Positions 52,180 to 63,770 of a stretch of DNA of 64,000 nucleotides are shown in pieces. Location: NCBI RefSeq assembly GCF_049243985.1, contig NC_135377.1:60212145-60276144 (forward strand). The letters are read 5' to 3'. The stretch's first letter is position 1. Every line of letters starts with the position of its first letter. A model generated the notes under the pieces. That model searched no databases and had not been told where the DNA came from. It was given only the letters and a program-made list of their open reading frames with translations. The stretch comes from Paroedura picta. Its lineage: Eukaryota > Chordata > Lepidosauria > Squamata > Gekkonidae. Position numbers and translations under genes: made by a program.

Positions 52180-53402
52180 GCCCTCCAATGGCTGATCTCC
52201 TTTCTCCAAGATCGGGGATAGAGGGTGGCAATTGGAGAGAGACAATCATGCCACTACCAGTTCACATGTGGAATCCAACAGGAAGGGGTCCTCTCTCTAA
52301 TCTTATTTAACATCTTCATGCTCCCTCTTGCTCAGCTCGTGGGGAGGTTCAGGCTGGGATGTCATAAATATGCAGATGACACCCAGCTCTTTCTCCTAAT
52401 GGATGGCTGCCCTGATACTTGCCAAAAAAGCCTTGGCCAGATGTCTGGAAGCAGTGACGAGGTGGCTCAACCAGAGTCACCTGAGACTCAGCTCTTCAAT
52501 GGCAGAGGTCCTATGGTTGGGCAGGAAGGGTCCAAGCCAGGAAGCGCATTTGCCCAACCTGGACAGGGTACAGCTATCAGTGGCTCACTCCACCAGAACT
52601 TGGGGGTGATCCTTGATGCCTCCTCCTCTATGGACACAGGTCACAATAGTGCAGCTGGCATTCTACCAAGCCAAACTACTAGCACCCTACTTGGCTCCAG
52701 AATACATCGCCACAGTGATCCATGCGACAGTTACCTCTAGACTGGACTTCTGCAACTCACTCTACGCAGGCCTACCCTTAACCTTGGTCCAGAAACTATA
52801 GCTGGTCCAGAATGCATTGACCAGGGTCCTCACAGGAACACTGTGGGGGTCCCACATCTGCACTGGTTACCAGTTGAATTCCAGATCAGACTTAAAAGTC
52901 TTGGTAATCACCTTTAAGGCCCTATACAGTCTGGACCCAGTGTACCTGAGTGACTGCCTAGCTGTCTATGCTCCCCAAAGACCTCTATGCTCTGCCACTT
53001 CCAACTCGCTGGTGATCCCTCACTCCAAAGGAGCTCATCTCACCTCACTCAGGGCCAGAGCTTTCACAGTCCTGTCCCCCCACCTAGTGGAACGAGCTCC
53101 CTGAAAAGATCAGGACCCTACCTAAGCAACCACAGTTCTGTAGGGCCTGAAAAAAGGAACTCTTCTGCCAGGCATTTGGTTGGGGTCAGCTGAACCAACA
53201 ACACTCAATGGGCCCCCAGAAACCCATCTCCATGAACTGAATCCCAAACCGACCAATTTATGGGACCATAGTTAATAGGTTAACATTGTCACCATTAGTG
53301 TTGGAACTGCTATAAGGAAATGTTATTGGAATTGTAATACCTATTTACTGAGTTATTGAGCTGCAAGGGAGGGTGGTATATAAATATATATCATAAATAA
53401 AA
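52180..53402 (+). mobile_element. L2-like LINE, 1.2-kb 3' portion
   Basis: This is the longest LINE piece here. The frame shows LFNIFMLPLAQLV then KYADDTQLFL, the reverse-transcriptase palm motif with the DD pair. It continues through VIHATVTSRLDFCNSLYAGL and LVITFKALYSLDPVYLSDCL to FHSP-type C-terminal sequence in shifted frames, and ends GGGTGGTATATAAATATATA. It is broken by several stops and shifts, so it is a dead copy. Confidence 0.88.
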
Positions 53403-54062
53403 TAGAAGCCCTACATTACCCCACCCACTTCCTCTAAACACTTGGGTGCCAGAAAAGTTATTGGCAGGCATCATGGGGACCCATTTTAATGGCTTGAATT
53501 TAACAGTCACCAACTACAGCTGTATTTTCTGCACAACCATGGTAGGCCAAAATGTACTCACCTAAAATGAAAGCTGAAATTGAGGGTTTGGGGATGCTGG
53601 AGAAAACAAAATTCAGAATGATAGTCCACCTGTTTCCCAAGCTTGCATGGTAAATAAGAAGTTTCACTGAGATCTACCTTGTGGGGTGGGCATGGGGCAG
53701 GTGAGTGCACAGTACAAATGGTTTTAATAAATAAAATGAACATACCTCGCAGTAAATATGTACACATAGCTTATCTCTTCCAGTGGGGACACTGAAAAAT
53801 GTAAAAGTCTGGGGAAATAACAGACTTTAAATTTAGCATTCTGGTCAGCTCTGAATTTTGGGGTGTTAATGTGGGTTAGGGGAACTGGTTTTTCCTTTTT
53901 TGCATTTCAGGTGGCTGGAAATTGTTCCACTTTCCCATCTTTTATGGACCTGTTTATAGGTCCCAACTTTTAACTGCAAGAGTGAAATTACGGAGCTCCT
54001 GAAATGTTTGCATATTTGGGGTGCCAGGTCCCCCCTGGCCACCAGGGGGAGACGTGTAGGTA
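53403..54062. other. gene-free stretch
   Basis: No exon or clear repeat was recognised. Confidence 0.4.
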
Positions 54063-54276
54063 GGGTTGTCAGGTTCAAGTTGGGAAAGGCTTAGAAATAT
54101 AGGAATGGAGCCTGGGGAGGACAGAGAAACAATGGAGTACAATGCCATAGAGTCCCCCCACACACACACAAATCTACCTTTTTCTCCACAGGAACTACGT
54201 ACTTTTTCTAGTCTGGAGATATGCTATCATTCTGGGAGATCCCCAGGTCCCCCCTTGAGGCTGGCATTCTTAGTGC
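54063..54276. mobile_element. GGTTGCCAG-type MITE
   Basis: It starts AGGGTTGTCAGGTTCAAGTT and ends CCCCTTGAGGCTGGCATTCT, with a (CA)n in the middle. Confidence 0.6.
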
Positions 54277-54599
54277 ACGTGCCAAGAGTTTAATTGCAGG
54301 ATTTTAAAGCTCTTCTGTGCTCTCTTTAGTTTTTAAGAGCTACACAGAAGGCACTGGGCAGCTTTTGCCCTCACAGTAGCAGGAGAAATTGCTTTTTGCT
54401 GGTACCTGTTAAACCCTACAAAGCATAGGAGTTTTCTGAGGGCCATTGTCCTATGCATGTTTTCTGAGAGGTAAAATGCAGGGAATTCAGTGGGCTATAT
54501 CTCCCACCAAAAGCACCCAAGATGGTAGCCCATGTTGAAAACTTGTATAGGATGGGAAGCTGGCTCCACTGAACTCTACGAAATTCTAAATAGTTCATT

Positions 54600-54812
54600 G
54601 GGATGCTAGCCTCCAGGTGGAACCTGGGGTTCTCCAGGAATTACATCTCATCTCCAGACTACAGAGAGCAGCTCCCCTGGAGAAAATGGATGATGTGGAG
54701 GGTGATCTCCATAACAGTTCAGTGTTATTCCAGTGAGGTCCCTTTCCTTCCCAGGCTCCACCCCCAATCTCCAGGAGTTTCCCAACCTAGAGCTGGCAAG
54801 TTTAGCCCCCTC
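54600..54812. mobile_element. GGTTGCCAG-type MITE
   Basis: It starts GGATGCTAGCCTCCAGGTGG and ends CCCAACCTAGAGCTGGCAAG. Confidence 0.65.
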
Positions 54813-54944
54813 CCTCCTGCTTGTTGAGCTAAGGCTCTTTGCAGTTTCACTACCCTTTAATTGTTATTGTTGTTATTGTTATTATGTTAACATTATTGTT
54901 GTTACCACCTTATTGTTACCAGAATGATGTTACCTGTACCGTTT

Positions 54945-55005
54945 TGTTGTTTCATGTAAACCGCCCTGAGCCTTCGGGGAGGGCGGTATATAAATAAAAT
55001 AGATG
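54945..55005 (+). mobile_element. L2-like LINE 3' end
   Basis: GTAAACCGCCCTGAGCCTTC and GGGGAGGGCGGTATATAAAT, followed by a (GGAT)n run. Confidence 0.75.
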
Positions 55006-55234
55006 GATGGATGCATGGATGTATGTCAGAGGGGACCAGGCAACTGTAAAATAGTAAGACGGAGGAAGATGAGTTGATTGGCAGCCAAGAGCTTGCAGGT
55101 GGCTCAAAGGAAGAACAAAAATCATGGGTTAGCTTTCATTAGGATCAACGAGGAGCATGCACAGAGTGTGCAAGCCTTTGAGATCATCATCATGCAGGGA
55201 TCTTTTTTTAAGAGGAAAAGAGGTGGGAGTTTTG

Positions 55235-55450
55235 TACCCCGCTTTTTACTACACGATGGAATCTCAAGCAGTTTACAATCGTCTTCCCTTCTTCTCCCCG
55301 CAACAGACATCCTGTGAGATGGGTGAAGCTGAGAGAGCTCTGAGGGAACTGTGCCTCCCCCATGATCACCCATCTGGCTGCATGTGGAGGCGGACTGGGG
55401 AAATCCAACCTGGTGCTCCAAAGTACTGCTCTAACCCACCGCTCCAAGAT
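55235..55450 (-). mobile_element. tRNA-like SINE
   Basis: Read on the minus strand it has a head like GGAGCGGTGGGTTAGAGCAG, box-B-like GGTTGGATTTCC, CTCACAGGATGTCTGTTGCG and a tail with AAAGCGGGGTACAAAA. Confidence 0.6.
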
Positions 55451-55484
55451 GGTTTCATTTCTGGTGTTAAAACTTCTAGAGATG

Positions 55485-55640
55485 CATTATAGCTAATTTC
55501 CAAGCAACCGAGATCAGTCCCCCTGGAGAAAATGCGGGCTTTGAAGGGTGGACTCCATAGCCGTATACTCCACTGAAGCCCTTCCCCTGCCGTCTCCACC
55601 CCCAAAGTCTCCAGGTATTTCCCAACCGGGAACGGCAGAA
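55485..55640. mobile_element. GGTTGCCAG-type MITE abutting the RBFA promoter
   Basis: TCCCCCTGGAGAAAATGCGG in the middle and ATTTCCCAACCGGGAACGGCA at the right end. The CpG island starts directly after it. Confidence 0.55.
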
Positions 55641-56060
55641 GGCCAAGGCCGCATTGCGTGAAGTGCGTCTCGCGACCGCTAGGGGCACTATGTCGCCCCT
55701 GCTCCTCCCCCTGGCGAGCCTCTCCGGGCAGGCGTGGCGGGCGGAACCAGGGGCCTGGAGGCCGATCTAGAACCCGGCGCGTTCGGGCTCCTTCGCCCCG
55801 ATGTGGGGCGCGGGACGCCTCCCCAGAGCCGCGGCTCTTGCCAGAGGCCGGGCAGTGCGGACGCCCGGGATGGCCGCGGCCGCTGCGGGAGGGCGGCGGC
55901 AGGATTCCGTGGAGGAAGGCCTGTTTGTGCCGGGCTGCCCCGGGTGCCGCGCCCTGCACGCCTCCGCCCCCCTCTGCGGCTCCAAGAACCTCCTGAAAAA
56001 GTTGCTCTATAAAAAGAAGTAAGTGGGGCACGCTGAGGCCGTGGAGAAGGGGCGGGCGGC
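55640..56060 (+). promoter_or_regulatory. RBFA: CpG-island promoter and first exon of RBFA
   Basis: CpG-dense sequence spans the ATG at 55801 and the first donor at 56019. It is bounded on both sides by copies of the GGTTGCCAG-type MITE (55485-55640 and from 56113). Confidence 0.7.
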
Positions 56061-59000
56061 TTGGCTTGGCTTGGCTTGGCTTGGCCCGACCCACTCGAGA
56101 GTGGCAACTGCAGGAGTGCCAGCCTCCAGGGGGACCTGGGGAGCAGGCCCGATCCGAGGCGAGGAACTCCTCCTGGAGGTGTGAGAATGGAGCCTGGGCA
56201 GGGCGGGGACCTCTGTGGGGGCACAATGCAGACCCCCCCCCCACGCACCCGTTTTGTCTAGCGGAACTAAACTCTGGTCTGGAGACGACCTGTAATTCCG
56301 GGGGGACCCCCGGGTCCCACCTGGAGGCTCGCATCCTAGCTGGGGGGCTCCTAGATTTACAACCGGTGTACAGAGATCAGTTCTTCCAGAGAATGGGGAT
56401 GCTTTGGAGAGAGGACTGTATGGCATCAGACTGCACTGAGATCCCTGCCCTCCCCATCTCCCCAAAGTTTCCCAGCATGGATCTGGCAAAGCTTCAAATT
56501 ATCACACCTAGGAAAAAAAATCCCATTTGTAAACAAAGTCATCTTATTGCATTATCAATATGAGCTTTTGTAACCTACTTCCTCAGATACAAAAATACTA
56601 TTTTTATTTATATATTTGTTTCAGTTATACCCTCCTTTTTATCCCCGGTGGGGTATTCCTTTATCTGAGTTACCATATCTTCCTCAGAATATTCTCATAG
56701 CCAATCCAGAATAAAACGAATTGTTTGGGAATGATAGGAATAAAACAGTTTTTCAACCAACTGAGCCTGCCTTCCACCCAAATACGTGGAATATTAATAT
56801 ACGTGGAATATTAATATGCTTCTGAAATGTCCTCATTGAAACATGAACACTGTGTTATTTATTATTTGAAAGGGTATTTTATGAAGTGTGCTTTGGCAGT
56901 TCTTAAATGCATAAAGTGTACAGTTATTTATATGTGTATGTGTGTTATATGTGTATATATATATACACACACAGACAGTAATAAAATATTTTTTCTGTCT
57001 TTCTTTCTTCAAAAGGAAGAAGTTTTGGTATGATGCACCTACCCTAGGATCCTTTCTGGTAAGAACACGCAGAGTTTAAATTTTAAAAGAACCTGTAGTG
57101 ACTGCAAGCTGTCCATATACTTTAAAACAGTGGTCCTCCATTTATGAGTCAGGACCCTCAAGTAGGTCACGGATCCCCACCTGCTGGGTTGGTAGTCCCT
57201 CTAGAGCAGTGGTTCTCAACCTGGGGATTGGGACCCCTTTGGGGGTAGAACGACCCTTTCACAGGGGTCGTGGGAGGGCAAGCAGCTTGGCCAGGGTGGG
57301 GCGCTATCCACACAACAGCCTTGCGGGGTTCATCTGTCTGGAGCAGCGGAAAAGAGCGAGATCGGCATGGTGGGACAAGAGGAGGCAGAACTGAACTGAG
57401 AAACCCCAGGGGGGAAAAACAATTTATATACAATCATGAACAATGGATCTTCACACCATTGGTCAGAAACAACACTTGCATAGTTTTATGGTTGGGTCAC
57501 CACAACAGGAGGAACTGTATGAAAGGGTTGGGGCATTAAGAAGGTTGAGAACCACCGCTCTAGAGCCCCCCCCCCAGCTTTTGGAATGATCTGCTAATGT
57601 GGTTGTATAGCAGGCAAGGGTGCCAGGGCTCCTGCTTCCTTTTGCACACATCATGAGAAGCGTGGCAGGAAACAAGATGGGTGGAGCTCTCCATGGCTCT
57701 GACCACTTGCTCGTTCCTCAGTACGGCACTCTTCTTGTTTCTCGGCTTGTATTTCATGTGCCCAGAACACTTTCTTAGGCTGCCGGCAGGCTCTGCCTTT
57801 GGAGACCAAATGTGGCGTGGCCTCCCATGAATAGACAACAGGGAAATTCCATTTAAGCAGAGTGATTTTTTTTTATTCTAACAAAGGGTGGCCTCAGCCA
57901 AGTGCCAAGAGGTCCACCCAAATCAGTGCATGAATATGCTAATTACTTTCTCAAATAATCTACATGTGGGTCTTCTATGTAAAATAAATCATTCATTGCA
58001 CTAAAGCCAGAAATGGCTTGTTTGCTTCTCACACAATAGCCTTTTGATATGTCGCCCAGTTCCCACGTGCTGGTTCACCTTTCCTTGCATGTTTCCCTAC
58101 ACCCATGATAGTTACCATTTTGGCTACCATCAAGCAGCTATTGCAGCCTTCATTGTGTCCTGCCTAGCCAGGAGCAACGGTTTCTAGTCTCTTACCGTGC
58201 TAAGTTGATACCTACTGTTGTGTGTGCTGATTTTTGCCAAAAGTTTCTGCAACCGCCTAAAATTAATGTAAACTGAAAATAAAAATGGCTTCCCTGTGGC
58301 TCAGTGGTCCCCAACCTGCGGGCCGTGGCCCGGTGCCGCGGCTCCCTCTCCCCGCCCCCCCCCCCCCCGCAGTAAAAAACTTCCCAGGCCGCAAGCTTGC
58401 GGCCCGGGAAGCTTCTTACTGCGGGAGGGCGGGGAGAGGGAATCAGGGCCGGGCCGCGCGGCCGTATGGGCGCGGCCCGATGCGCGGGCGCGGCCCGATA
58501 CCCTGCCAGTCCCCAGCCTCAGAAAGGTTGGGGACCACTGCTGTGGCTCATCACCTTGACATGGGTGAAGCCATAACTCTGGTTTCCCCTCTTCAGTCCT
58601 ATGACTCTTGATGTCATGTGCTCACTACACTGATTAGGAAAGGTTGAAGGGCCTGTTCGTCCATGCAAAGAATGGTAAGAAATAAAAGTGAATGCCAATT
58701 ACATCTTGGTACAATACTTTAAGCAACCCTTTCCTGGGCAACAGGCGGCAGCAGCAGTGCCGTCATTTTTTCATACCCTGAACTATTTTTGGAAGTTGGC
58801 TGTGACCATGCAGTGCCTTTTTCCTCCTTATGCAGTCTGTTTTTTTTTAAAGGTGCGTAAGCCTTCTGACTGGAACAGTGCTTTAAATCTTCCCTCGTTA
58901 AAAGTTAAAAAAGAAGACAGCATACGCAAGAAAACTTTGGATGTTCTGCTGTTTAAAGCTGTGAGAGAAATTCTGGATACTTCTGAGGCCAGTGAGGAAC

Positions 59001-62000
59001 TTTACAATCTCCGCATAGAACTGTCTAAAGTAAGTACAAAAGGTCCAGCCAATTTAGATAAGTTGGATTATATCCCAGTCTTTCAGGGGTGGCAGGTTAC
59101 AGTAGATGAGCAATAGAGTTGTGAGTAGACTTGTGCACTTTAGCTGCTTCGGCGGCTGTTCAAGCCTGGAGTGGCACCGTCCCTCCAAGCTGTGGCGCTG
59201 GCCGCTTCAGGCTTGAACGGCCACTAAAGCAGCCAAAGCGCACAAACCTAGTTGTGAGTGTCCTGCATAGTGGAGGGGGTTGGACTAGATGACCCAGGAG
59301 ATCCCTTCCAGCTCTATGATTCTATGATTCTGTCCCAGTCTTCAAAGTTTCTGGTTCAAAAGGTCTTCATGACACATAATCTTAAACAATCCTAGTTCCT
59401 GCTGAAATAGAGGCTAATTGTATTACAATGAAAATAACTTTGGTTGTTGACAGCAATGCAGCTTCAATTTGTTGTATCTTCAATTTGTTGTATCAGAGTT
59501 CTTTAATCTAGCTGTTTCTCTGTTTATGGTCATTTCATATATTAATGAACTTTAAACCCAACTCCTCTCCAAACTGTGTCTTTCTAGGTGATATCCACTT
59601 CTTCATTTCCCTGGTAATTACCTAGAACAGGACTGTTCTCTCAGCCCTTCAAAACTGTTTACCATGTAAAATATGTATTTGTAACAAGTGTTTTGAATTC
59701 CTTAGGGATCCCTTGCACCTGATTTTTCAGTGTGTCGTATATATTGGAAGACTACTGGGAATATAGAACAGGATGACCATATTAATAAGATTCTGCAGCA
59801 GCGTGCTCCACGTATAAGGTACTATTTCGCAGAGATGGGAAAGGGAAAGACTTTGGGAAGGGAACTTGCTTTGTATGCAGAAGGTCCCAGGACGAATCCC
59901 TGGCACTTCTAGCTTAAGCAGTCAGCAGTGGAAAGTTGCTGGAAAGGTGCTACCCATCAGAGGAGACAGTACAGGACAGTATAGGATGAGTGCTTCAATT
60001 CTTCATAGGGCAGCTTTGAATATTCTCTGGAGACCATTGATACCTACTTTCTAAGGGCTTGAGAACTGGCTTGCTGTGTCACCCAGATAAATGCTGTGTA
60101 TTTCTGTACATACATACCTCTTTCCCCCAGATCTGTAAGCAGCATATGCACGTTTCCATAATATTCACTGTGACACTGCACAGAAATTCATTTTGTCATA
60201 CCCACACAAATAGAGGGCTGCTGTCATTTGCATACTTTCATGCAGGTTAAGAGGTATAGAAGTGAAGAGGTATAGAATGAACAAGAGGGGAGTGGCTTGT
60301 CAGAAGCCCACTTGAGCTGATATAGCCCCGTGGATTGGGGATGGGCACAGATCGGAATTAGAATGGGTCCATCTTACACTTTCAGAACCCTCAAAAGATG
60401 ACTTGGGTGAATTGCGTTTTGTTCTTTTTTCAGAAGGGGGAGCTTTCATCCTGTTGTCATTTCCTATTCAGACATTGTTGAACATTTCAATGGATTTAAA
60501 GACAATAGTTTGAAAACATTGTTGAACATTTCAATGGATTTAAAGACAATAGTTTGAAAACACGGTGGTTTAAAAAGATTTTTTTTGCTTTTGCAGGCAT
60601 TATCTGATTTCAAATCAGGTCATGGGAAATGTTCCTCCAATAGTATTTGTTAGAGACAAAACGGATGTTGCAGTACAAGAGGTAAGGAAGAAAGCAGGTA
60701 AACACTGGCCTAGACTCAGTGATTTCTTCAAGCGAGGAGTCTTCCAGTAGAGCAAGATGCTTCACTTAACAGAACTAAATCTAATAGATTATCTGCTAAG
60801 AGTACTGGAGATAGATTTATAACAGCATGTGTTACAACTGTTTATAACAACTGTGTTACAGTGCTTGGTAGGTTTCTAGGGTAGATTAGCCTAGATGGGA
60901 TATGGGGAGATTTCTCTTTTGCTCTCCCATTCTAGTGTCATGTTCCATGGCAAATCTCCCCAAAAGAAGCAAACTCGAAGCTCTGGCTAGAATCTCAGTA
61001 GTTTATTTGGAAAAGTACAAACAGTCAAGGAAAGGCCAATTGTAGATGCCTTTATGCTATTCCTGGGATGGGACATGTTTGTCTACTTTCCAAGTAAATG
61101 TGTCCTTAATTTTTTTTAACCTCAGAGGAAGATTAAAGATTCCTTAGCTAACTTGTGTTATTGCGAGAATTCCAGATCACTTGATAATCACAGAAAAAGT
61201 TTTCAGATTTACTGTTGTATGCATTCATAATTTGCAGAGCAGGGGTTCCTGGGAATATGTGTTCTCATCTAGATTTCATCAAAATGGACATTTCTGGAGT
61301 TTGTGTTGACTTTATTGCAGATTGAGCGGTTATTGGCAATTGCAGATTTTGGGCCTGCAGAAGAAGAAAATGAATTGGAGCAAAATGAATTCAGGTAGGT
61401 TTAAAAAACAATACTGATCCTGTATAATTGCTTTTGTTTGGTGTGGGGTGAGTTTAAAATAGTTTGAAGTGTACTTTTGAATTGCATCTTCTCCCAATTC
61501 ATTACCTTTCAAGATTAGTCTTAAATATTTCTTAGGACTCATTTGCTTTAAAATATGCTTGCCTAATAAGCCCAATTTCATGCTATTAATCAGGAGTCCA
61601 GTAACTCCTTAAAGGAGTTAAACTCAGTTTATTCCAGAAAATGTTTTTGAGAGTTGTAGCTTGTCTCATTCGTTGCACTATAAAATATAAAACAGTGATT
61701 TGACTATTTGACTATGCACTCAAAATCTCACACCTTGAATAAATCTTTGTTGGTCTTAAAGGTCCTATTGGATTTAATTTTTGTTATCTGTTTGGGGTAT
61801 TGTCAATTTTATGTGTATGTCAAATTTCAGGCCTTAGCATTAGGGCATGGCTACAGCCAAAACTAAGCACTTTCAGTGCCCGCTGATTGGTAGAGATCTA
61901 AGCCTGTGGCATTCTCTCACCCCCTTGAAACGAACGGGACTTGCCGAGACTATATCTATTTAAGATTTGAAAACTGGATGAAATATGAAAGCTAGCTTTG

Positions 62001-62515
62001 CATTACGTCTTAGCAGAGCTGCATGCCGTTTTGGGTTTACTCACAGAATATCAAATGTTATGTGATAGTGAATATGAATTTTGAATTATATAAATAAATA
62101 CATTCATAATCAGGCTTTGCCCCTTTCTTGCAGCAGAGAAGGCTCTGAGACTGATGAACCTCTGGACCTCTCAGATCCCCCTGTGCTTTCTAACCTGTTT
62201 GGAATTGATCATGAGGAATTAAATCAGAAGATCCTGGAATACAAAACATTGAGAAAGGAGAAGGAAACAAAAGGGGTTGGACTGTCAGAGCAGCAGCAGC
62301 AGCAACTGGCTGAGATACAGAAGCAAAAGAAGCTCAGAAGGAAGAAAGCCAAGAAAGCCTTTGATGATATCACACCTGAGAAATATTTATTGGAAAAATA
62401 CGATGAAGACTGGGACAGGGAAAGTGAATTACACCAACAAAGTGAACTGGAATATCAGTTACAGGAAATCGAAAACGATCTGGAGACAGATAGTAGAAAC
62501 ACAAAACTTAAGTAA
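55801..62515 (+). CDS. RBFA: RBFA, mitochondrial ribosome-binding factor A
   Basis: A KH-like-fold factor that binds the small mitoribosomal subunit and helps mature its 12S rRNA; it acts in the mitochondrial matrix. Exons are 55801-56018, 57016-57058, 58853-59029, 59706-59818, 60597-60681, 61321-61394 and 62134-62515 (stop TAA at 62513). All are GT-AG with consistent phases, total 1092 nt or 363 aa. The start MWGAGRLPRAAALARGR is Arg/Ala-rich with no acidic residue for 30 positions, as expected for a presequence, and resembles the human MWAAAGG start. KKFWYDAPTLGS, then LYNLRIELSK, LAPDFSVCRIYWKT and NVPPIVFVRDK mark the RbfA domain (about residues 74-215). IADFGP and GIDHEELNQKI occur in human RBFA. 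The tail has a QQQQQ run and a Lys-rich helix (KLRRKKAKKAFDD). The last acceptor is CAGCAG (NAGNAG), so one Ser may be optional. Possible AATAAA signals are at 62656 and 63125. Confidence 0.94.
56113..56494. mobile_element. two GGTTGCCAG-type MITE copies in RBFA intron 1
   Basis: GAGTGCCAGCCTCCAGGGGG to CCCACCTGGAGGCTCGCATC (about 56113-56338), then a second diverged copy to GCATGGATCTGGCAAAGC. Confidence 0.6.
57207..57557. mobile_element. SPIN-type hAT element, non-autonomous, with perfect target duplication
   Basis: The left end CAGTGGTTCTCAACCTGGGG continues GGACCCCTTTGGGGGTAGAA and CGACCCTTTCACAGGGGTCG. The right part has ATAGTTTTATGGTTGGGTCA and GGAACTGTATGAAAGGGTTG, then GAAGGTTGAGAACCACCG. 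These match the two subterminal parts of SPIN as I know it, in reverse orientation, with a different centre. A perfect 8-bp duplication CTCTAGAG flanks it (57199-57206 and 57558-57565). It lies in RBFA intron 2. Confidence 0.88.
58302..58540. mobile_element. hAT-type MITE with perfect target duplication, copy 2
   Basis: The ends CAGTGGTCCCCAACCTGCGG and AAGGTTGGGGACCACTG are flanked by a perfect 8-bp duplication CTGTGGCT (58294-58301 and 58541-58548). The centre is a long palindrome around GCAAGCTTGC (CCGCAGTAAAAAACTTCCCA against GGGAAGCTTCTTACTGCGGG). It belongs to the family of 50254, inserted in RBFA intron 2. Confidence 0.92.
59127..59249. mobile_element. small inverted-repeat element inserted in a CR1 tail
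   Basis: Imperfect ends AGACTTGTGCACTTTAGCTG and CAGCCAAAGCGCACAAACCT enclose about 123 bp. AGTTGTGAGT occurs on both sides (59117-59126 and 59250-59259), a 9-10 bp target duplication. It lies in RBFA intron 3. Confidence 0.75.
59250..59336 (+). mobile_element. CR1 3' tail
   Basis: GTGAGTGTCCTGCATAGTGG, GGGGTTGGACTAGATGACCC and CTATGATTCTATGATTCTG. Confidence 0.8.
60472..60561. repeat. 44-bp tandem duplication in RBFA intron 4
   Basis: ACATTGTTGAACATTTCAAT begins two exact 44-bp units (60472 and 60516). The second ends 35 bases before exon 5. Confidence 0.95.
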
Positions 62516-63290
62516 ATTTGGAAAAATGACTTTGTTCAAATCCCAGGTCTCCCCCCCCCCCCCAAATCTGATAAATGATTTACGCTTTGTTTGGTTTCTG
62601 GAATGCAGGCATTTGTCTTGCTGTACAAAGCAGGGAAATGGATGGTACGTGTAGAAATAAATGATGACTCAGCAATTGTGTTGCAAAACTACTGGTGTTT
62701 AGTGGTCCATTCCATGTGCAAAGTGTTTGATTGCAGTGCAGCTGGATCAGCTATAGAAAGGAGTCCTCTGAAGAAGTTCTGCACCTTGTAAACATGGCAG
62801 CAGTTGGAATTTATTTGCAAGCAAAAGTCTCAAGGTGGTGAGAATTTTAGGGAATTCTGCCATGAATTGTGGCAGTTGACTGTCCAGAGAACTTTACCAT
62901 TCTGGAAGAACGACTGTACGCTTCTTGCCAAGAAGTCTTGAAGTGCATTAAAAACTTGCTCATTACAGCATTCATTTTCCTTACCAGTGTCCGTACTTCC
63001 TCAGATGGACATAACCTGAGTAGCATCCACTCACTGGATTTCAGCACTCTCTGTCATAGACAGCTGGGCTGTATTATCCATGCAAGGAAATCCAGTTGCG
63101 AATGATTGCAGCGGTTCACAACAGAATAAAGACAAATGATAAAAATACAGTACAGTAACCACAAGTTAAAATGAGCAAAGAGGGCAAGCACAACAATCCC
63201 TTGCTAGACCCATATTTCTCACTCACCCGTTCCCAGCAGTATCAGTCAGGTGTAAAGCTGGGGCGAATCCATATGCTACAAAGGCAGGGG
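62516..63290. other. RBFA 3' UTR and downstream sequence
   Basis: Candidate poly(A) signals AATAAA are at 62656 and 63125. A C run sits at 62550. No further gene was recognised. Confidence 0.5.
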
Positions 63291-63299
63291 AGAACCTGA

Positions 63300-63770
63300 T
63301 CTTATTAGCCCAGTGTTCAACCCAGCCTCAACCAAAAGCCTGGTGGAAGAGCTCCATCTTGCAGGCCCTGCAGAACCCAGATAGCTCTGACGGGGCCCTC
63401 AGCTCTTCCGGGAGCTCATTCCACCAGGTAGGGGCCAGGACTAAAAAAGCCCTGGCCCTGGTCGAGGCCTGGCGTGCTTCCCAAGGGCCCGTGATCCTCA
63501 ACAAATTCATGCCCATAAAGTGCAATGCCCTGCAGGGGGCATAAGGAAGTAAGTGGTCCTGCAGGTAGACAGGACCCAGGCCGCATATAGCCTTAAAGGT
63601 CAATACCAATACCTTGAACTTGATTTGGAAGCAAACCGGCAACCAGCTCAGCTGTCTCAGCAGCGGCTGGGCATGGGCCCTCCAAGATTACTTAGTGAGG
63701 ACCCGAGCAGCTGCATTCTGCACCAGTTGCAGTTTCCAAGTCAAGGACAAGGATAGACCCCAACAATATC
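63300..63770 (-). mobile_element. L2-like LINE fragment
   Basis: The minus strand encodes FKVLVLTFKAICGLGPVYLQ, then RARAFLVLAPTWWNELPEEL and ELFHQAFG, an open C-terminal reverse-transcriptase tail of about 100 codons. Confidence 0.85.

Noticed and set aside
55366-56334. A 322-codon minus-strand frame
   Set aside because: Antisense to RBFA exon 1 and made of MITE and CpG-island sequence.
63328-63642. A host gene on the minus strand downstream of RBFA
   Set aside because: The frame is the C-terminal reverse-transcriptase tail of an L2-like LINE, repeated at 33964, 43239 and 52817.
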